Below, piece after piece: positions 1 through 13,800 of a DNA stretch of 64,000 nt. The stretch's first letter is position 1. Every line of letters begins with the position of its first letter. Below the pieces are notes generated by a model. That model had not been told where the DNA came from and did not search any database. It was given only the letters and a program-made list of their open reading frames with translations. This DNA comes from Muraenolepis orangiensis (lineage: Eukaryota; Chordata; Actinopteri; Gadiformes; Muraenolepididae): the NCBI GenBank assembly GCA_027704905.1, contig JANIIK010000536.1, positions 211,001 to 275,000 of the forward strand. The letters run 5' to 3'. A program made the position numbers and the translations under genes.

Positions 1-1747
1 GCCATGCAGTCGTGGGTGTAGAGGGAGTAGAGGAGAGGGCTCATCACGCATCCCTGGGGGGCTCCCGTGTTGAGGGTCAGTGGCTCTGAGGTGGTGCTGC
101 CCATCCTCACCATCTGGCGGCGGTCCGACAGGAGGTCCAGTATCCAGCTACATGTGGATGGGCCTAGACCTCTAAGCTTGGTGTCGAGCTTGGCAGGAAC
201 TATCGTGTTGAACGCTGAGCTGTAGTCCACAAACAGCATTCGAACATAACAGTTCTTTCCCTCCAGGTGGGAAAGGGCAGTATGGAGGGCCATGGCAATT
301 GCGTCGTCCGTGGATCTGTTTTGACGATATGCAAATTGCCATGGGTCCAGCGTGGCAGGTAACACGGAGCAAATAAAGTCCTTGACCAACCTCTCGAAGC
401 ATTTGCTGACAATCGAGGTGAGGGCTACAGGTCTATAGTCATTCAGGCATGTTACCTTGGGTTGTTTAGGGACAGGCACGATGGTGGACATCTTGAAGAC
501 CGCAGAAGAACAGCCTGGGCCAGGGAGAGGTTGAAGATGTCTGCAAAGACTCCTGCGCATGCTCTGAGGATGCGGCCCGGGATGTCGTCGGGGCCTGCCG
601 CCTTACGGATGTTCAACCGCTTGAAGGTGCGGCGCACATCCGCCTCCAAGATGTTCAGCAGGCTGGTCTCCTCAGGCGGCGCTGGATTCGGCGGGCTGCC
701 GTTCACGTTGAACCGAGCAAAAAAAGTATTTAGCTCTCCTGGGAGGGAGGTAGAGGAGTTCTCTACACAACTGGTTCTCCCTCTGAAGTTCGTTATCGTC
801 TGTAGCCCCTGACACATACCCCTCGCGTCGTGGCTCTTGAATTTCTCCTCCACCCTGTCCTTGTACTCCTGCTTGGCAGTGACGATGGTCTTACGGAGGT
901 CGTAACGTTCCCGGAGCCAAAGGCGGCGTTACGCGCGTGGAGGGCAGCGCGAACATTGCCGTTAATCCACGGTTTCTGGTTGAGATATATCCGAACCGAC
1001 TTGGTCAGAACAACGTCATCTATGCACTTCTTGATGAACCCGGTGACCGAGGACGCGTACTCATTGATGTTATTGTCCGAGGCAACGCGGAACATGTGCC
1101 AGTCAGCGCAATCAAAACAATCCATGCAGCATAGAGTCCGATTGGTCCGACCAGCATTGGACCTCCCTCACAGCGATCGGTTGCTGCTTCAGTCTCTGCC
1201 TATAGGCGGGGTGTAGCTGGATAGAGCGGTGGTCTGATTTGCCGAACGGTGGGCGGAGGAGGGCCTTGTAGCCATCAAGGAAGGGAGTGTAGCAGTGGTT
1301 GAGGATCCGCTCACCCCGTGTGTTGCTCATTATGTGTTGGTAGAACTTCGGGAGAACCTTCTTCAGGTTTGCCTTGTTGAAGTCCCCCGCCACGATGAGA
1401 GCAGCCTCAAAGTGTGCCGACTCCTGTTCGCTGATAGCCTCATACAGTTCCTTCAGCGCTGTGTCCGTGTTGGCTTGTGGGGGAATGTAAACAGCGGTCA
1501 CGGTTACCGCTGTAAACTCCCGAGGTAGCCAGAATGGACGGCACATAAGCATCAGGTACTCCAGGTCCGGGGAACAGAAAGACTTGAGGGGATGTACATG
1601 ACTTTGGTTGCACCAAGATCTGTTAATCATGAGACATACCCCCCCCCTCCGCGATCTTTACCGGAGAGAGCCTTTGTTCTGTCCGCCCGGTGGATGGAAA
1701 ATCCCGTCGGCTCGATAGCTGCGTCGGTTACCCCCTCCGACATCCCC
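1..1747 (-). mobile_element. LINE (non-LTR retrotransposon) family A, copy 1, cut by window edge
   Basis: Read on the minus strand this is the back half of an apurinic-type endonuclease domain (about 1740-1112), a linker (about 1125-793) and the first part of a reverse transcriptase (about 850-1). RT landmarks visible in translation are DYRPVALT near 440-420, FVDYSSAFNTI near 225-190 and GAPQG near 70-45. The frame is broken several times, so the copy is dead. The same family appears at 4479-7300 and 29575-32438, and the nucleotide match to those copies is high. Its 5' end is truncated at about 1747, where it meets another LINE in opposite orientation; its 3' end lies left of the window. The clade (L2/CR1/jockey-like) is judged from RT motifs only. 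Confidence 0.85.
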
Positions 1748-3536
1748 CTCTTTGTTCATGCTGCTTAAGTACACACCACTCATCAAGCGTGTGAAGCCCA
1801 CCGTTAGGACAGTCAAAGTGTGGCCTGAGGGAGCAGACTCTAAGTTGCAGAACCGATTTCTGCACACGAATTGGAGCCTGTTTGCCTCCCAGTCTACCCT
1901 TGACTCCCACACCAACATCTACTCCTACGCCTCCTCTGTTTTGGATCAACTCCAGCATTGACACTGTCACCACCCTCAAACAGATCACAACATTCCCCAA
2001 CCAGAAGCCGTGGATGAACAGAGACGTGACGCTGCTTTTAGGTCGGGTGATGCACTAATGATGGCTAATCTGAAAAAGGGCATCAAGCAGGCCAAGCTCA
2101 AACACCAGCGAAGGGTTGAAGACGACTTCAACAATTCCGATCCCCGACGCATGTGGCAGGGCATCCAGGCCATCATGGATTATAAACCTTCCAACAACTC
2201 CCCCCCAACCACCAACTTATCCCTCCCTGACAAACTCAATAATTGTTTTGCCCGCTACGACCGGAACAACCCCGAACTGCCCACCAGGGCTATTCTCCCC
2301 GTTGACCACCAACTCCTCACCCTATCCCCCACAGACGTGCGTGCGGCACTGAGCAGAACAAATGCGCATAAGGCAGCTGGTCCTGATGGCATCCCCGGTC
2401 GTGTGCTAAGGAAATGCGCTGAGCAGCTGACCGAGGTCCTTACTGACATTTTCAACTTGTCACTAGCTCAGGCAGTTGTCCCTGTGTGCTTTAAAACCAC
2501 CTCCATTGTGCCAGTGCCAAAACACTCCTCTGCAGCGAGCCTCAACGACTTCCGCCCTGTTGCACTCACCCCCATCATCATGAAGTGCTTCGAGAGGCTG
2601 GTCCTGGCTCACCTCAAATCTGGCCTGTAACCCTCACTAGATAAATACCAATTTGCCTACCGTGAGAACAGGAGCACGGAGGACGCCATTTCCTCAACTC
2701 TTTACTCCGCTCTCTCCCACCTGAATGAGAGCAACACCCACGTGAGAATGCTGTTCATAGACTTCAGCTCAGCATTTAACACCTCATCCCCTCCAAACAC
2801 ATCTTAAAACTTGGTGACCTCATGAAAACCAAGAACCTTGACATCAACCCCTCAGTTTGTAACTGGTTACTAGACTTCCTAACCAACAGACCCCAGTCAG
2901 TCAGGTTAGACCATCTCACCTCCTCCACCCTCACCCTAAACACCGGCGTTCCACAAGGCTGTGTGCTGAGGACGACACAACGGCGGTGGGCCTCATCAAA
3001 AACAACGGTGAGGCAGCATACAGGGAGGATGTCCAGCACCTGGTGGCGTGGTGTGCTGACAACAACCTGGCCCTCAACACCAAGAAGACCAAGTAGCTCA
3101 TCGTCGACTTCAGGAAGACCAGAGCTGGCGCACACGCCCCCATCCTCATCAACGGAGCAGAGGTTGAGTGTGTCTCCAGCTTCAAATTCCTGGGGGTCCA
3201 CACCTCCGAGGACCTCTCCTGGTCCCTCAATACTGCCTCACTGGTAAAGAAGGCTCACCAGTGTCTCTTCTTCCTGAGGAGACTGAGGAAAGCCCACCTT
3301 TTACCGGTGTGCTATTGAAAGCATCCTCACCAACTGCGTCACAGTGTGGTACGGCAACTGCACTGCTTCCGACCGGAAAGCGCAGCAGAGGGTGGTGAAA
3401 ACCAGCCAACGCATCGTTGGACTACCCCTCCCTGCAATAAACACTACCCACCACAAACTGTGTCTGAGGACGGCGCAAAAAATAGTGGATGACCCCTCTC
3501 ACCCCAACCATGGACTGTTTGCCCTCCTCCCCTCCG
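1748..3536 (+). mobile_element. LINE family B, degenerate reverse-transcriptase copy
   Basis: A second, diverged non-LTR element on the + strand. The open frame 2010-2630 carries the linker and RT N-terminus (HKAAGPDGIPGRVLR, FRPVALTPIIMKCFERL). After a stop at about 2628 the similarity continues with FAYRENRSTEDAI, FIDFSSAFN (about 2755-2782) and NTGVPQGCVL (about 2939-2968). The segment between GCVL and DDTTAVGL (about 2972) is missing, so the usual residues just before the catalytic DD pair are lost. Downstream are the SFKFLG-type region and a C-terminal LLPSG motif near 3525-3537. It is inactive. Copy 1 of family A appears to have inserted into it at 1747/1748. Confidence 0.8.
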
Positions 3537-3648
3537 GTCTATTGATACTATAGTATAACACGGAGTGTATCTGGTCTATTGATACTATAGTATAACACAG
3601 AGTGTATCTGGTCTATTGATACTATAGTATAACACAGAGTGTATCTGT
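3536..3648. repeat. 37-bp tandem repeat, three copies
   Basis: Three near-identical 37-bp units, each containing CTATTGATACTATAGTATAA, lie between the end of LINE B and the first prkg2 exon of the window. The array ends about 12 bp before the exon's acceptor AG. Confidence 0.9.
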
Positions 3649-3659
3649 GTACCCAACAG

Positions 3660-3737
3660 GAGCACTTCGACCAGGGCGAGTATGTTATCCGGGAAGGAGA
3701 GGAGGGAAGCACATTCTACATCATCGCTCAGGGAAAG
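3660..3737 (+). CDS. prkg2: prkg2 exon: CNB-B beta strands
   Basis: Encodes EHFDQGEYVIREGEEGST... to QGK, the first strands of the second cyclic-nucleotide-binding domain. It is bordered by CCCAACAG| and |GTACCT, is phase 0 at both ends and 78 bp long. The chain before Glu is encoded upstream of the window. Confidence 0.93.
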
Positions 3738-6700
3738 GTACCTCCCCCTCCCTCAAGACTACAACACCCACATTCAAATGTTTATGAAGTACAGGTATGT
3801 GTTGGATACGTGTGTATGTATCTGTAACGGTCGGCCTATATACAGTGTGTGTTGTATGTTTATGTACTGTATTATTATACAGTACTTACATTTATGTAAG
3901 TACTGTATTGTTATGGTGAACCAGCGCTCTCTGCTGTGCAGGTGAAAGTGACCCAGAGCACCCCGGAACACAAGGAGCCTCAGGTGATCAACTCGCTGCA
4001 GAAGGGAGATTACTTTGGAGAGAAAGCCCTGATCAGGTACCTGGAGACACGGCCACACCGAGGACACCCAGACATCTGGATGTCTGGCTGTTGTTCTGGG
4101 ACTTCATGCTGTGCTCGTCTCGTCCCGCAGTGATGATGTCAGGTCGGCTAACATTGTTGCCGAGGACGACGGCTTGGAGTGTCTCGTGATCGACCGTGAG
4201 TAAGTACGGCTCAACACCTAACCCTAGTGCTAACTCTAGTGCTAATCCTAACCCTAGTCCTAACCATAGTACTAACCCTAACCCTAGCATTAACCCTAGT
4301 ACTAACACTACCCCTAGTATTAACCCTAGTACTAACCCTAACCTAGTACTAACACTCACCCTAGTAGTAATACTAGTACTAACCCTAACCCTAGTACTAA
4401 CCATAGTACTAACCCTAGTACTAACACTAACCCTAGTACTAACACTAACTAACACTAACACTAACCATAGATGATGGAGTATGGCGTCGTACGAGGCTGC
4501 CGTGTCGCGAGCTCCCGCACGACGACGCAGTTTTTTGTTATATTATTTTTATCGCGACGATCTTTGTTCAGGAAGTTAGCAGCACATTCACTTATAACTT
4601 TTGCACACTTCTGGAGATCAGATCGACAGTCGCGCGCCGCCTACCGGAGTTTTTTCATTCTTTCGACTCGGACGTCCCACCCGAAGTCACAGCTGGATTA
4701 TCTCCGACCATCTTGGGCACGATTACACCCAAGCGTCATCGGAAGAAGCGAGGGAAGCGAGCTGGCGTGCTAGTCAGGCTGAGATGTCAATCCGATCGCC
4801 CCCCACTACCCACCATTCTGCTGGCTAATGTACAGTCTCTAGACAATAAGTTAAGCGAGCTACAGGCTCGTATTCAATTCCACCGGGAAACTAAGGACAA
4901 TTGTATCATCTGCCTTACGGAGACATGGATGTCGGAGGGGGTTAGCAATGCAGCTATCGAGCTATCGCTTTTCCGTCCACCGAGCGGACAGAACAAAGGC
5001 TCTCTCCGTTAAACGATAGAAGTTTGATAGAAGTTATCGAACAAACTTCATTCGATAACGAACTTCAGAGGGAGAACCAGTTGTGTAGAGAACTCCTCTA
5101 CCTCCCTCCCAGGAGAGCTAAATCCTTTTTTTGCTCGGTTCGACGTGAATGGCAGCCCGCCGAAGCCAGCGCCGCCTGAGGAGACCAGCCTGCTGAACAT
5201 CTCGGAGGCGGATGTGTGCCGCACCTTCAAGCGGTTGAACATCCGTAAGGCGGCAGGCCCCGACGACATCCCGGGCCGCGTCCTCAGAGCATGCGCAGAC
5301 CAGTTGGCAGGAGTCTTTGCAGACATCTCAACCTCTCCATGTTACCTGCCACGCTGGACCCGTGGAAATTTGCATATCGTCAAAACAGATCCACGGACGA
5401 CGCAATTGCCATGGCCCTCCACACTGCCCTTTCCCACCTGGAGGGAAATAACTGTTATGTGCGAATGCTGTTTGTGGACTACAGCTCAGCATTCAACATG
5501 ATAGTTCCTGCCAAGCTCGATACCAAGCTTAGAGGTCTAGGCGTGCCCCCATCCACGTGCAGCTGGATACTGGACCTCCTGTCGGACTGCCTGGTGGTGA
5601 GGATGGGCAGCACCACCTCAGAGCCACTGACCCTCAACACGGGAGCCTCCCAGGGATGCGTGCTGAGCCCTCTCCTCTACTCCCTCTACACCCACGACTG
5701 CATGGCTATGCACAGCTCCAACATCATCAAGTTTGCTGACGACACAACAGTGATGGGCCTGATCGCCGGCGACCACGAGACAGCCTACAGGGAGGAGGTT
5801 GGTTCGCTGGAGCAGTGGTGCCTCAACGTCAAGAAGACCAAGGAGCTGATCATGGACTTCAGGAAGCAGAGAGGAGAGCACAGCCCTATCTCCATAGACG
5901 GTGTTGCAGTAGAGAGGGTGAGCAGCTTCAAGTTCCTCGGTGTGCACATCTCCGAGGACCTCACGTGGTCCACGCACACCACACACGTGGTGAAAAGGGC
6001 CCAACAAAGCCTGTATTTCCTCAGGCGTCTGAGGAAATTCAGCATGGGCCCCCGCATCCTGAGAACATTCTATACCGGCACCATCGAGAGTGTTATTACA
6101 GGGTGTATCACCGCCTGGTGCGGGAACTGCACCGCACTCGAGCGCAGAGCGCTTCAAAGGGTGGTGCGGACGGCCCAGTATATCGTTGGAGGTGAGCTCC
6201 CCTCCCTCCTGGATATATACAACCAGCGGTGCGTGGCCAAGGCCAAACACATCATACAAGACAATGCCCACCCCAGCCACGAACTGTATTCACTTTTACC
6301 GTCAGGCAGGCGATACCGCAGTATCAAGTGCCATACAAATAGACTCAGAGATAGCTTCCACAGTCAGGCCATCAGGCTGCTGAACAAGGGCGTATAGCAT
6401 ATAACAATGTACATTTACATTTACATTTAGGACATTTGGCACACGCTTTCACGCTATCCAAAGCAACTTACAAGGATTACATTTGTTGAAGTAGACAATA
6501 GCATAACGCTGAGGTACGCAAACATAAAAATAGAGCAGTTCACAAGCATTCATATTAACAAGATGAATAACACAATTTCGTACTGGCAGGTCACCTGCTT
6601 AAGTAGCTGTGATAAGAGCGTGTTATCAACATTAAGGATATACACTTGCTAGAATTTACAACATGCTAAGAGCTATTAATGTCAGGACTTAAGCAAGTTA

Positions 6701-7854
6701 GGGGTTCACAAAGGAGAAGTCCATGTGGACTCAGTTCATGGAGAGTCCAGGTGGACTCTGAACAGGTGGGTCTTGAGTCTCTTGCGGAAGCTGGCGAGGG
6801 ACTCTGCCGTCCTGACATGAGACGGGAGTTCATTCCACCTGTGGAGCCAGAGCCCTGAAGAGCTGGGTCTTGGAAGAGTGATGCCTGGTTGTGTATATTT
6901 ATGTATTTATGTATATTTATGTATATATGTATATATTATATTATATATTATATTATATTTTTTATAATATGATATATATAATATATATCATAAATATATA
7001 TATTATATATATTTCTGTATATATAATGTATATTTATGTATTATTTATATAATGTATATTTTTATTACATTGATTTATATATACATATTGCTCTTTTTCT
7101 GTGCCGATATATTGCATTTTATAAATTGCATTTTAATTTTAATTTTTTAACTTATTTTATTATATTCTGTTTTATTCTATTTTTATCTTATTTTTATAAC
7201 TGCTGTCTGTTGTCGGGTTTTGCACATAAGATTTTCACTCACTGCTTTATACTTGTGTAAACTGTGAAGTGACAATAAACTTGACTTGACTTTACTTGAA
7301 ACCTAACCCTAGTTTTAAGTATAGTTCTAACCCTAAACCCAGTACTAAACCTAGTACTAAACCGAACCTTAGTACTCACCCTAGTACTAACCCTAAACTA
7401 TTCCTTACCCTAGTACTAACCCATAACCTAGTACTAACCCTAACTCTAATACTAACCCTAACCCTAGTACTAATCATAGTACTAACCCTAAACCCAGTAC
7501 TAACCCTAGTACTAACCCTAACCATAACTCTAATAATCCTAACCCCTGCTGCTGCCCCCCGCCCCACACCTCTGCTCAACACCTAGAATAATAAATCACC
7601 ACCAATGTCTTCGACTGCCTTGCACTGTATCACAACTACCTACCTCATATCATTTACATATTGATTGATAAGATACCTGTACATTTTTACTGTACCTGCC
7701 ATATATATTTTAATCTCCAACTGTTGATAGAACTGCATATCCCTGCTCACTGCCTGCTGTATATACATTTAGATATATTTATCCTGCTTTTCATAACTGC
7801 ATACCCCTGATCACTACCTGTTAAATACTTATACTAACTTACCTGTGTATATAC

Positions 7855-7895
<41 letters not shown>

Positions 7896-10800
7896 ATGCT
7901 CATATCCCACACATACTCTATAAGTAATCTTATACTGTTTTTATACCTAGTAGACTGTCTTTTAGCAACTGTAAACTGTAAATGATAACTGATATATTAC
8001 CATGCACTTTACTGCAACATGTGCACTCTGGTTAGATGCTAAATTATTTTCGCTGTACTGTGCTGTGAAATTACCATACATTTGAATCTAATCTAATCAA
8101 ATACTAACCCTAACCCAAATCCTCTCCATGCTGGTGTTCCACCAGGACCTTTAACCAGACTGTGGGAACCTTCAGTGAGCTCCAGAAGTACCTCCAGGGT
8201 TACGTAGCCACGCTGGACCACGACGACAAGAAGAGACACGCCCAGTAAGTACTGACCGCTAGGAGATCCATCCTGGAAGGAGATCCATCCTGGAAGGAGA
8301 TCCATCCTGGAAGATCTACACCTGTTTGAGGTCCAGGCAGATCCATATATCCTGGATCGGGGGCAGGAAACCTCATGCTCATGTACTCTTCTCTGTGGGT
8401 GTGTTAAAGTGGTCTGTTCAACAGGAGGTTCTGTCTTGGTGTCATCCCTCTCCCTCCAGGCGCTCCATGTCACGCCATCTGAGCCAGTCGTCTCCTGATG
8501 CCCTCCAGCTGGAGGAGAAGCTGTCCTCCTTCTCCTCCTCTGCACCCTTCGACAGCCTGGAGGTCATCGCCACACTGGGAGTAGGAGGATTCGGACGTGT
8601 AGAGCTGGTACATACCCTTACCCTACCCCTTAACCCTGCCTCCTAACCCTTAACCCTTACCTTACCCCTTAACCCTACCCCTTAACCCTGCCTCCTAACC
8701 CTGCCTCCTAACTCTTAACCCTACCCCTTTACCCTACCACCTAACCCCTAACCCTTAACCCTACCCCTTTACCCTGCCTCCTAACCCTTAACCCTAACCC
8801 CTAACCCTGCCTCCTAACCCCTTAACCCTGCCTCCTAACCCTTAACCCTAACCCCTAACCCTGCCTCCTAACCCTTTAACCCTGCCTCCTAACCCTTCAA
8901 CCCTACCCTCTTACCCTGCCTCCTAACCCCTAACTCTACTTCCTAACCCTGCCTCCTAACCCCGAACCCTACCCCCTAACCCAGCTTCCTAACCTCTAAC
9001 CCTAGTAGTTCAATGTAGAGGACTATATTGGGAAATCCTTCCCTCATTCCCTACTCCCTCTCCAGTAGTTCAATGTAGAGGACTATATAGTGAGATCCTT
9101 CCCTCATTCCCTACTCCCTCTCTAGTAGTTTAATGTAGAGGACTATATAGTGAAATCCTTCCCTCATTCCCTACTCCCTACTCCCTCTCTAGTAGTTCAA
9201 TGTAGAGGACTATATAGGGAAACCCCCTAACCCTACCTCCTAACCCTACCCACTAACCCATATATACTCTAACCCCTAACCATACCATTTGTTCATCCTG
9301 TAATGATTTAGCTAGGCTAGAATGAAAGTCATGTGATCAAGCTTGTGACTTGTTGTTTCTTTGTGCAGGTGAGAGTCAAGGGAGAGGACATGACCTTTGC
9401 CCTCAAGGTCATGAAGAAACAACACATTGTGGACAACAGACAGGAGGAGCACATCCACTCAGAGAGACGCATCCTGGAAGAGTCTCGCTCTCCTTTCATC
9501 GTTCGGTCAGTCTGTCTGTCTGCACTACCTGTCTGTCTGTCTGCACTACCTGTCTGTCTGTCTGCACTACCTGTCTGTCTGTCTGCACTACCTGTCTGTC
9601 TGTCTGCACTACCTGTCTGTCTGTCTGCACTACCTGTCTGTCTGTCTGAATTACCTGTCTTTTTGCCTGTCTGTCTGTCTGTCTGTCGGTCTGAACTACC
9701 TGTCTATCTGTCTGTTGGTCTGAACTACCTGTCTGTCTGTCAGCCTGCCTGTCTGTCTGTCTTTATGGACTACCTGTCTGTCTGTCTTTCTGTCTGGAAG
9801 TGATGGGTGGAGGTTCCAGGGTATTGAACCTGTGTGTCTTCTCCAGGCTTTACCGAACGTTCAAGGACAACAAGTGTGTCTACATGCTGCTGGAGGCCTG
9901 CCTGGGAGGGGAGATCTGGAGCATCCTCAGAGACAGGTTGGGTTACTACTGTAAACTCACTATATACTGCACTATATAGTGAGTTTGCCATTTTGTAGTG
10001 CTGTCAGAATGTAAAGTTAGAATAATCCTCCCCTATATAGTGCACTCATCGTATCCCACAATGCATTGCGAAAGGTAGTGTAACATGGACACTAACTCAG
10101 CATATATCCCATCATGCATTAGGCTGACAGAAAAACACACACACACACACACACACAAGAAGAGACGTTCACCGACCAAGATCTGAGGTTTAATTATGAG
10201 ACAGAAATTACGGAGACTCCAGTAGTGTCCCAAAGTGTTTTAACTTTATAGTCCTCTACATTGAACTACTAGAGAGGGAGTAGGTAATGAGGGAAGGATT
10301 GAGGACACAGCCCATGTCTTTACCTCCTGAGTCTGTAACCTCCACCCCTCTCTGCTCTCCAGAGGGAGCTTCGATGAAGCGACGGCCAAATTCTGCGTTG
10401 GTTGTGTGACGGAGGCGTTCCACTACCTCCACCGGTCCGGGGTCATCTACCGAGACCTGAAGCCAGAAAACCTGATGCTGGATGCCAAAGGATACGTCAA
10501 GCTGGTCAGCATGGGTCTGACAACACAACATACTTGTCATTAGTGTCGCCCTTAATCACAGTCACAAAGGGCTTCAGAGGCCACAGAACAGGCCCAGAAC
10601 CCTCAGCCCTCTGATGGACAAGGAAAAACACCCCAAACCCACCTTAAAGAAACCCCGACAAGGAACACAGAAGTGGGATCCCTCCCTCCGGGGACATAAG
10701 GAGGGTGATAAAGTCATGAGTTTGGTTGGTGTCCTCCATAGGTGGACTTTGGTTTTGCCAAGAAGATTCAGTCTGGCCAGAGGACGTGGACCTTCTGTGG

Positions 10801-13800
10801 GACCCCGGAGTACGTCGCTCCAGAGGTCATCCTCAACAAAGGCCACAGCTTCAGCGTAGACTTCTGGTCTCTGGGCATCCTCTTGTTTGAGCTCCTGATT
10901 GGAAGGTTTGGACAAGAATCACAAGGTGTAGTTGTTGTTGTTGTTTGATTGTTTGACCACCGAGAAGAGACTTCCACATCAAACATCCCCTTCTCCGATG
11001 AAAGCAGACTAGTAGACTTTAGGTGCTGCTTGCACACGGCCCCAACACACCAACATCCAACTTTAGAATGTAGGTTCAAGTTGGCCAGCGCTAATTCCAC
11101 ATGGGCGCTAACATGAACAGGAAGCATCCAACAACCAAAAGCCAACATCCACCAGCCACCAGCGGGTATGACACACTGGCCTAATGTTGGTGTTGGGGCT
11201 GGGTGCAAGTACCTTCATGTCTGTATCAAGGTGCTTGGATGCCCATGCCCATGGGTGCAACCACCCGTCAATACTGAGAAATTATATATAAAATATGTCT
11301 TCCTTTTATTAACCCTGTCAACGGTCTGTTGTTATTCCCTATTTATTCTCTATTTATTTGAGTAAGGTTTAGTTAAGGAAAGGCTGAGTGTGTGACCCAT
11401 ATGGAGTCATGATGCTAGTATAGATGAATGCTAGTATCTTCAGGATGCACACGTGTCTCAGAGTGTGTCCCTGCTTCACAGTCCACCGTTCTCCGGCAGC
11501 GACCAGATGATGACCTACACCTTCATCCTCAAAGGCGTGGAGAAGATGGACTTCCCCAAAAAGATCTCAAAGAGACCAGAGGATCTCATCAGAAAGCTCT
11601 GCAGGTACCCTATATATAAAAAATATATATATATATATATTTATTTATTCATGTATTTATATGTATAAACTGTCCATGTATACTTTCAAGATCTAAAAGT
11701 GTTGCATCAGTTGTCATGGTAACAGCTCTTGTCTGTTGTAGGCGGAATCCCGTGGAGCGTCTTGGCAACCTAAAGAACGGAATAATCGACATCAAGAAGC
11801 ACAGGTAACGGCACGATGGCTCACTTTGGATGGCGCGGTTCCACATGTTCGGCAGAAAACGTTAGAGTTAGTAGGATTAGTGTGAGGGATAGTAGGGTCA
11901 GTGGTAGGATTAGTACGGTCAGTGGTAGGGATAGTAGGGTTAGTGGTAGGGATATTAGGGTTAGTGGTAGGGATAGTAGGGTTAGTGGTAGGGTTAGTAC
12001 AGTCATTGGTAGAGATAGTAGGGTTAGTGGTAGGGATAGTAGGGTTAGTGGTAGGGATAGTAGGGTTAGTGGTAGGGATAGTAGGGTCAGTGGTAGTTGG
12101 GTAACTCCTTGGCTTCATGGGACTGATCATAGTATGAATTTCTAAAACAATACTATAAAAATACTATACACATATGTACATGTGTTGAATTGTGCAAAAC
12201 GATTTAAAAGCATTTAAAGTGCCAGTAGTGCAGCAGCATCATGAATACAGTGCAGAACAGTGCAGAACAGTGCAGTAACTGTAATGAGTCACTTCTGGAT
12301 GGTGAGTGCTAGTGTCAACTCTCCACTTTCAGTCCTAACATATGAATTAGTGTTAGGATTAGATATGAGTTAGTGTTAGGATTAGATATGAGTTAGTGTT
12401 AGGATTAGATATGGTTAGTGTTAGGATTAGATATTAGTTAGTGTTAGATATGAGTTAGTGTTAGGATTAGATAGGATTAAGGTTCAGGATTAGATATGGT
12501 AAGTGTTAGGATTAGATATGAGTTAGTGTTAGGATTAGATAAGAGTTAGTGTTAGGATTAGATATGAGTTAGTGTGAGGATTAGATATCAGTTAGTATTA
12601 GGATTAGATAGGAGTTAGTGTTAGGATTAGATAAGAGTTAGTATTAGGATTAGAAATGAGTTAGTGTTAGGATTAGATATGAGTTAGTGTTAGGATTAGA
12701 TAAGAGTTAGTGTTAGGATTAGATAAGAGTTAGTATTAGGATTAGATAAGAGTTAGTGTTAGGATTAGATAAGAGTTAGTGTTAGGATTAGATATGAGTT
12801 AGTGTTAGGATTAGATAAGAGTTAGTGTTAGGATTAGATATGAGTTAGTGTTAGGATTAGATAAGAGTTAGTGTTAGGATTAGATATGAGTTAGTGTGAG
12901 GATGTTAGGGTGAGAGTCAGGATTGGGTGAGAGCAGAAACATTGTCATATTATTGATCATATTGTTTTAATCATGCATTGTCCATAATGTCCTTCAAAAT
13001 AGATCCAATGTCTTACCATAAAGATAGAAGATAGATAAATACATTTGTGATAGAATTGAACAGTAATGCCATCTCTCATTGATTTCAGGTGGTTCACTGG
13101 CTTCAACTGGGAAGGACTGAAAGGTCGGACTTTACCTTCTCCACTCAGAAGAGAAGTGAGTACAGAAAACATGTTGGGTAACATAGAGACACACCCTCAC
13201 CTACAGACACCCCCCTGACAGTGTGGTGTATCCCCCCCCCCCCGACAGTGTGGTGTGTGTCGTTCCCCCCCCCCCGACGGTGTGGTGTGTGTCGTCATCC
13301 CCCCCCCTGACGGTGTGGTGTGTCGTCATCCCCCCCCCTGACGGTGTGGTGTGTGTCGTTCCTCCCCCCCCCTTACGGTGTGGTGTGTGTCGTTCCCCCC
13401 CCCGACGGTGTGGTGTGTCGTCATCCCCCCCCCTGACGGTGTGGTGTGTCGTCATCCCCCCCCCTGACGGTGTGGTTGTGTCGTCATCCCCCCCCTGACG
13501 GTGTGGTGTGTCGTCATCCCCCCCCCTGACAGTGTGGTGTGTCGTCATCCCCCCCCCTGACAGTGTGGTGTGTCGTCATCCCCCCCCCTGACAGTGTGGT
13601 GTGTCGTCATCCCCCCCCCTGACAGTGTGGTGTGTCGTCATCCCCCCCCCTGACAGTGTGGTGTGTCGTCATCCCCCCCCCTGACGGTGTGGTGTGTCGT
13701 CATCCCCCCCCCTGACAGTGTGGTGTGTCGTCATCCCCCCCCCTGACAGTGTGGTGTGTCGTCATCCCCCCCCCTGACGGTGTGGTGTGTCGTCATCCCC

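Larger units (their letters stand above)
4479..7300 (+). mobile_element. LINE family A, copy 3 (internally deleted, with nested L2 fragment)
   Basis: Starts GTATGGCGTCGTACGAG, the same 5' end as the copy at 29575, so this is probably the true element start. The 5' part encodes the beginning of the endonuclease (ILLANVQSLDNKLSELQ, LTETWMSEGV). About 0.87 kb present in copy 4 is missing at about 5010-5045, replaced by a short scrambled filler. A second deletion of about 160 bp lies at about 5335. From 5341 to 6397 the RT C-terminal half is open: FVDYSSAFN, GASQGCVLSPLLY, FADDTTVMG, SFKFLGVHISEDLTW, then LLPSGRRYRS. The 3' UTR holds an antisense L2 insert (6411-6888) and ends in TGACAATAAACTTGACTTGAC near 7262-7290. 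It lies inside a telomere-like array within a prkg2 intron. Confidence 0.88.
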
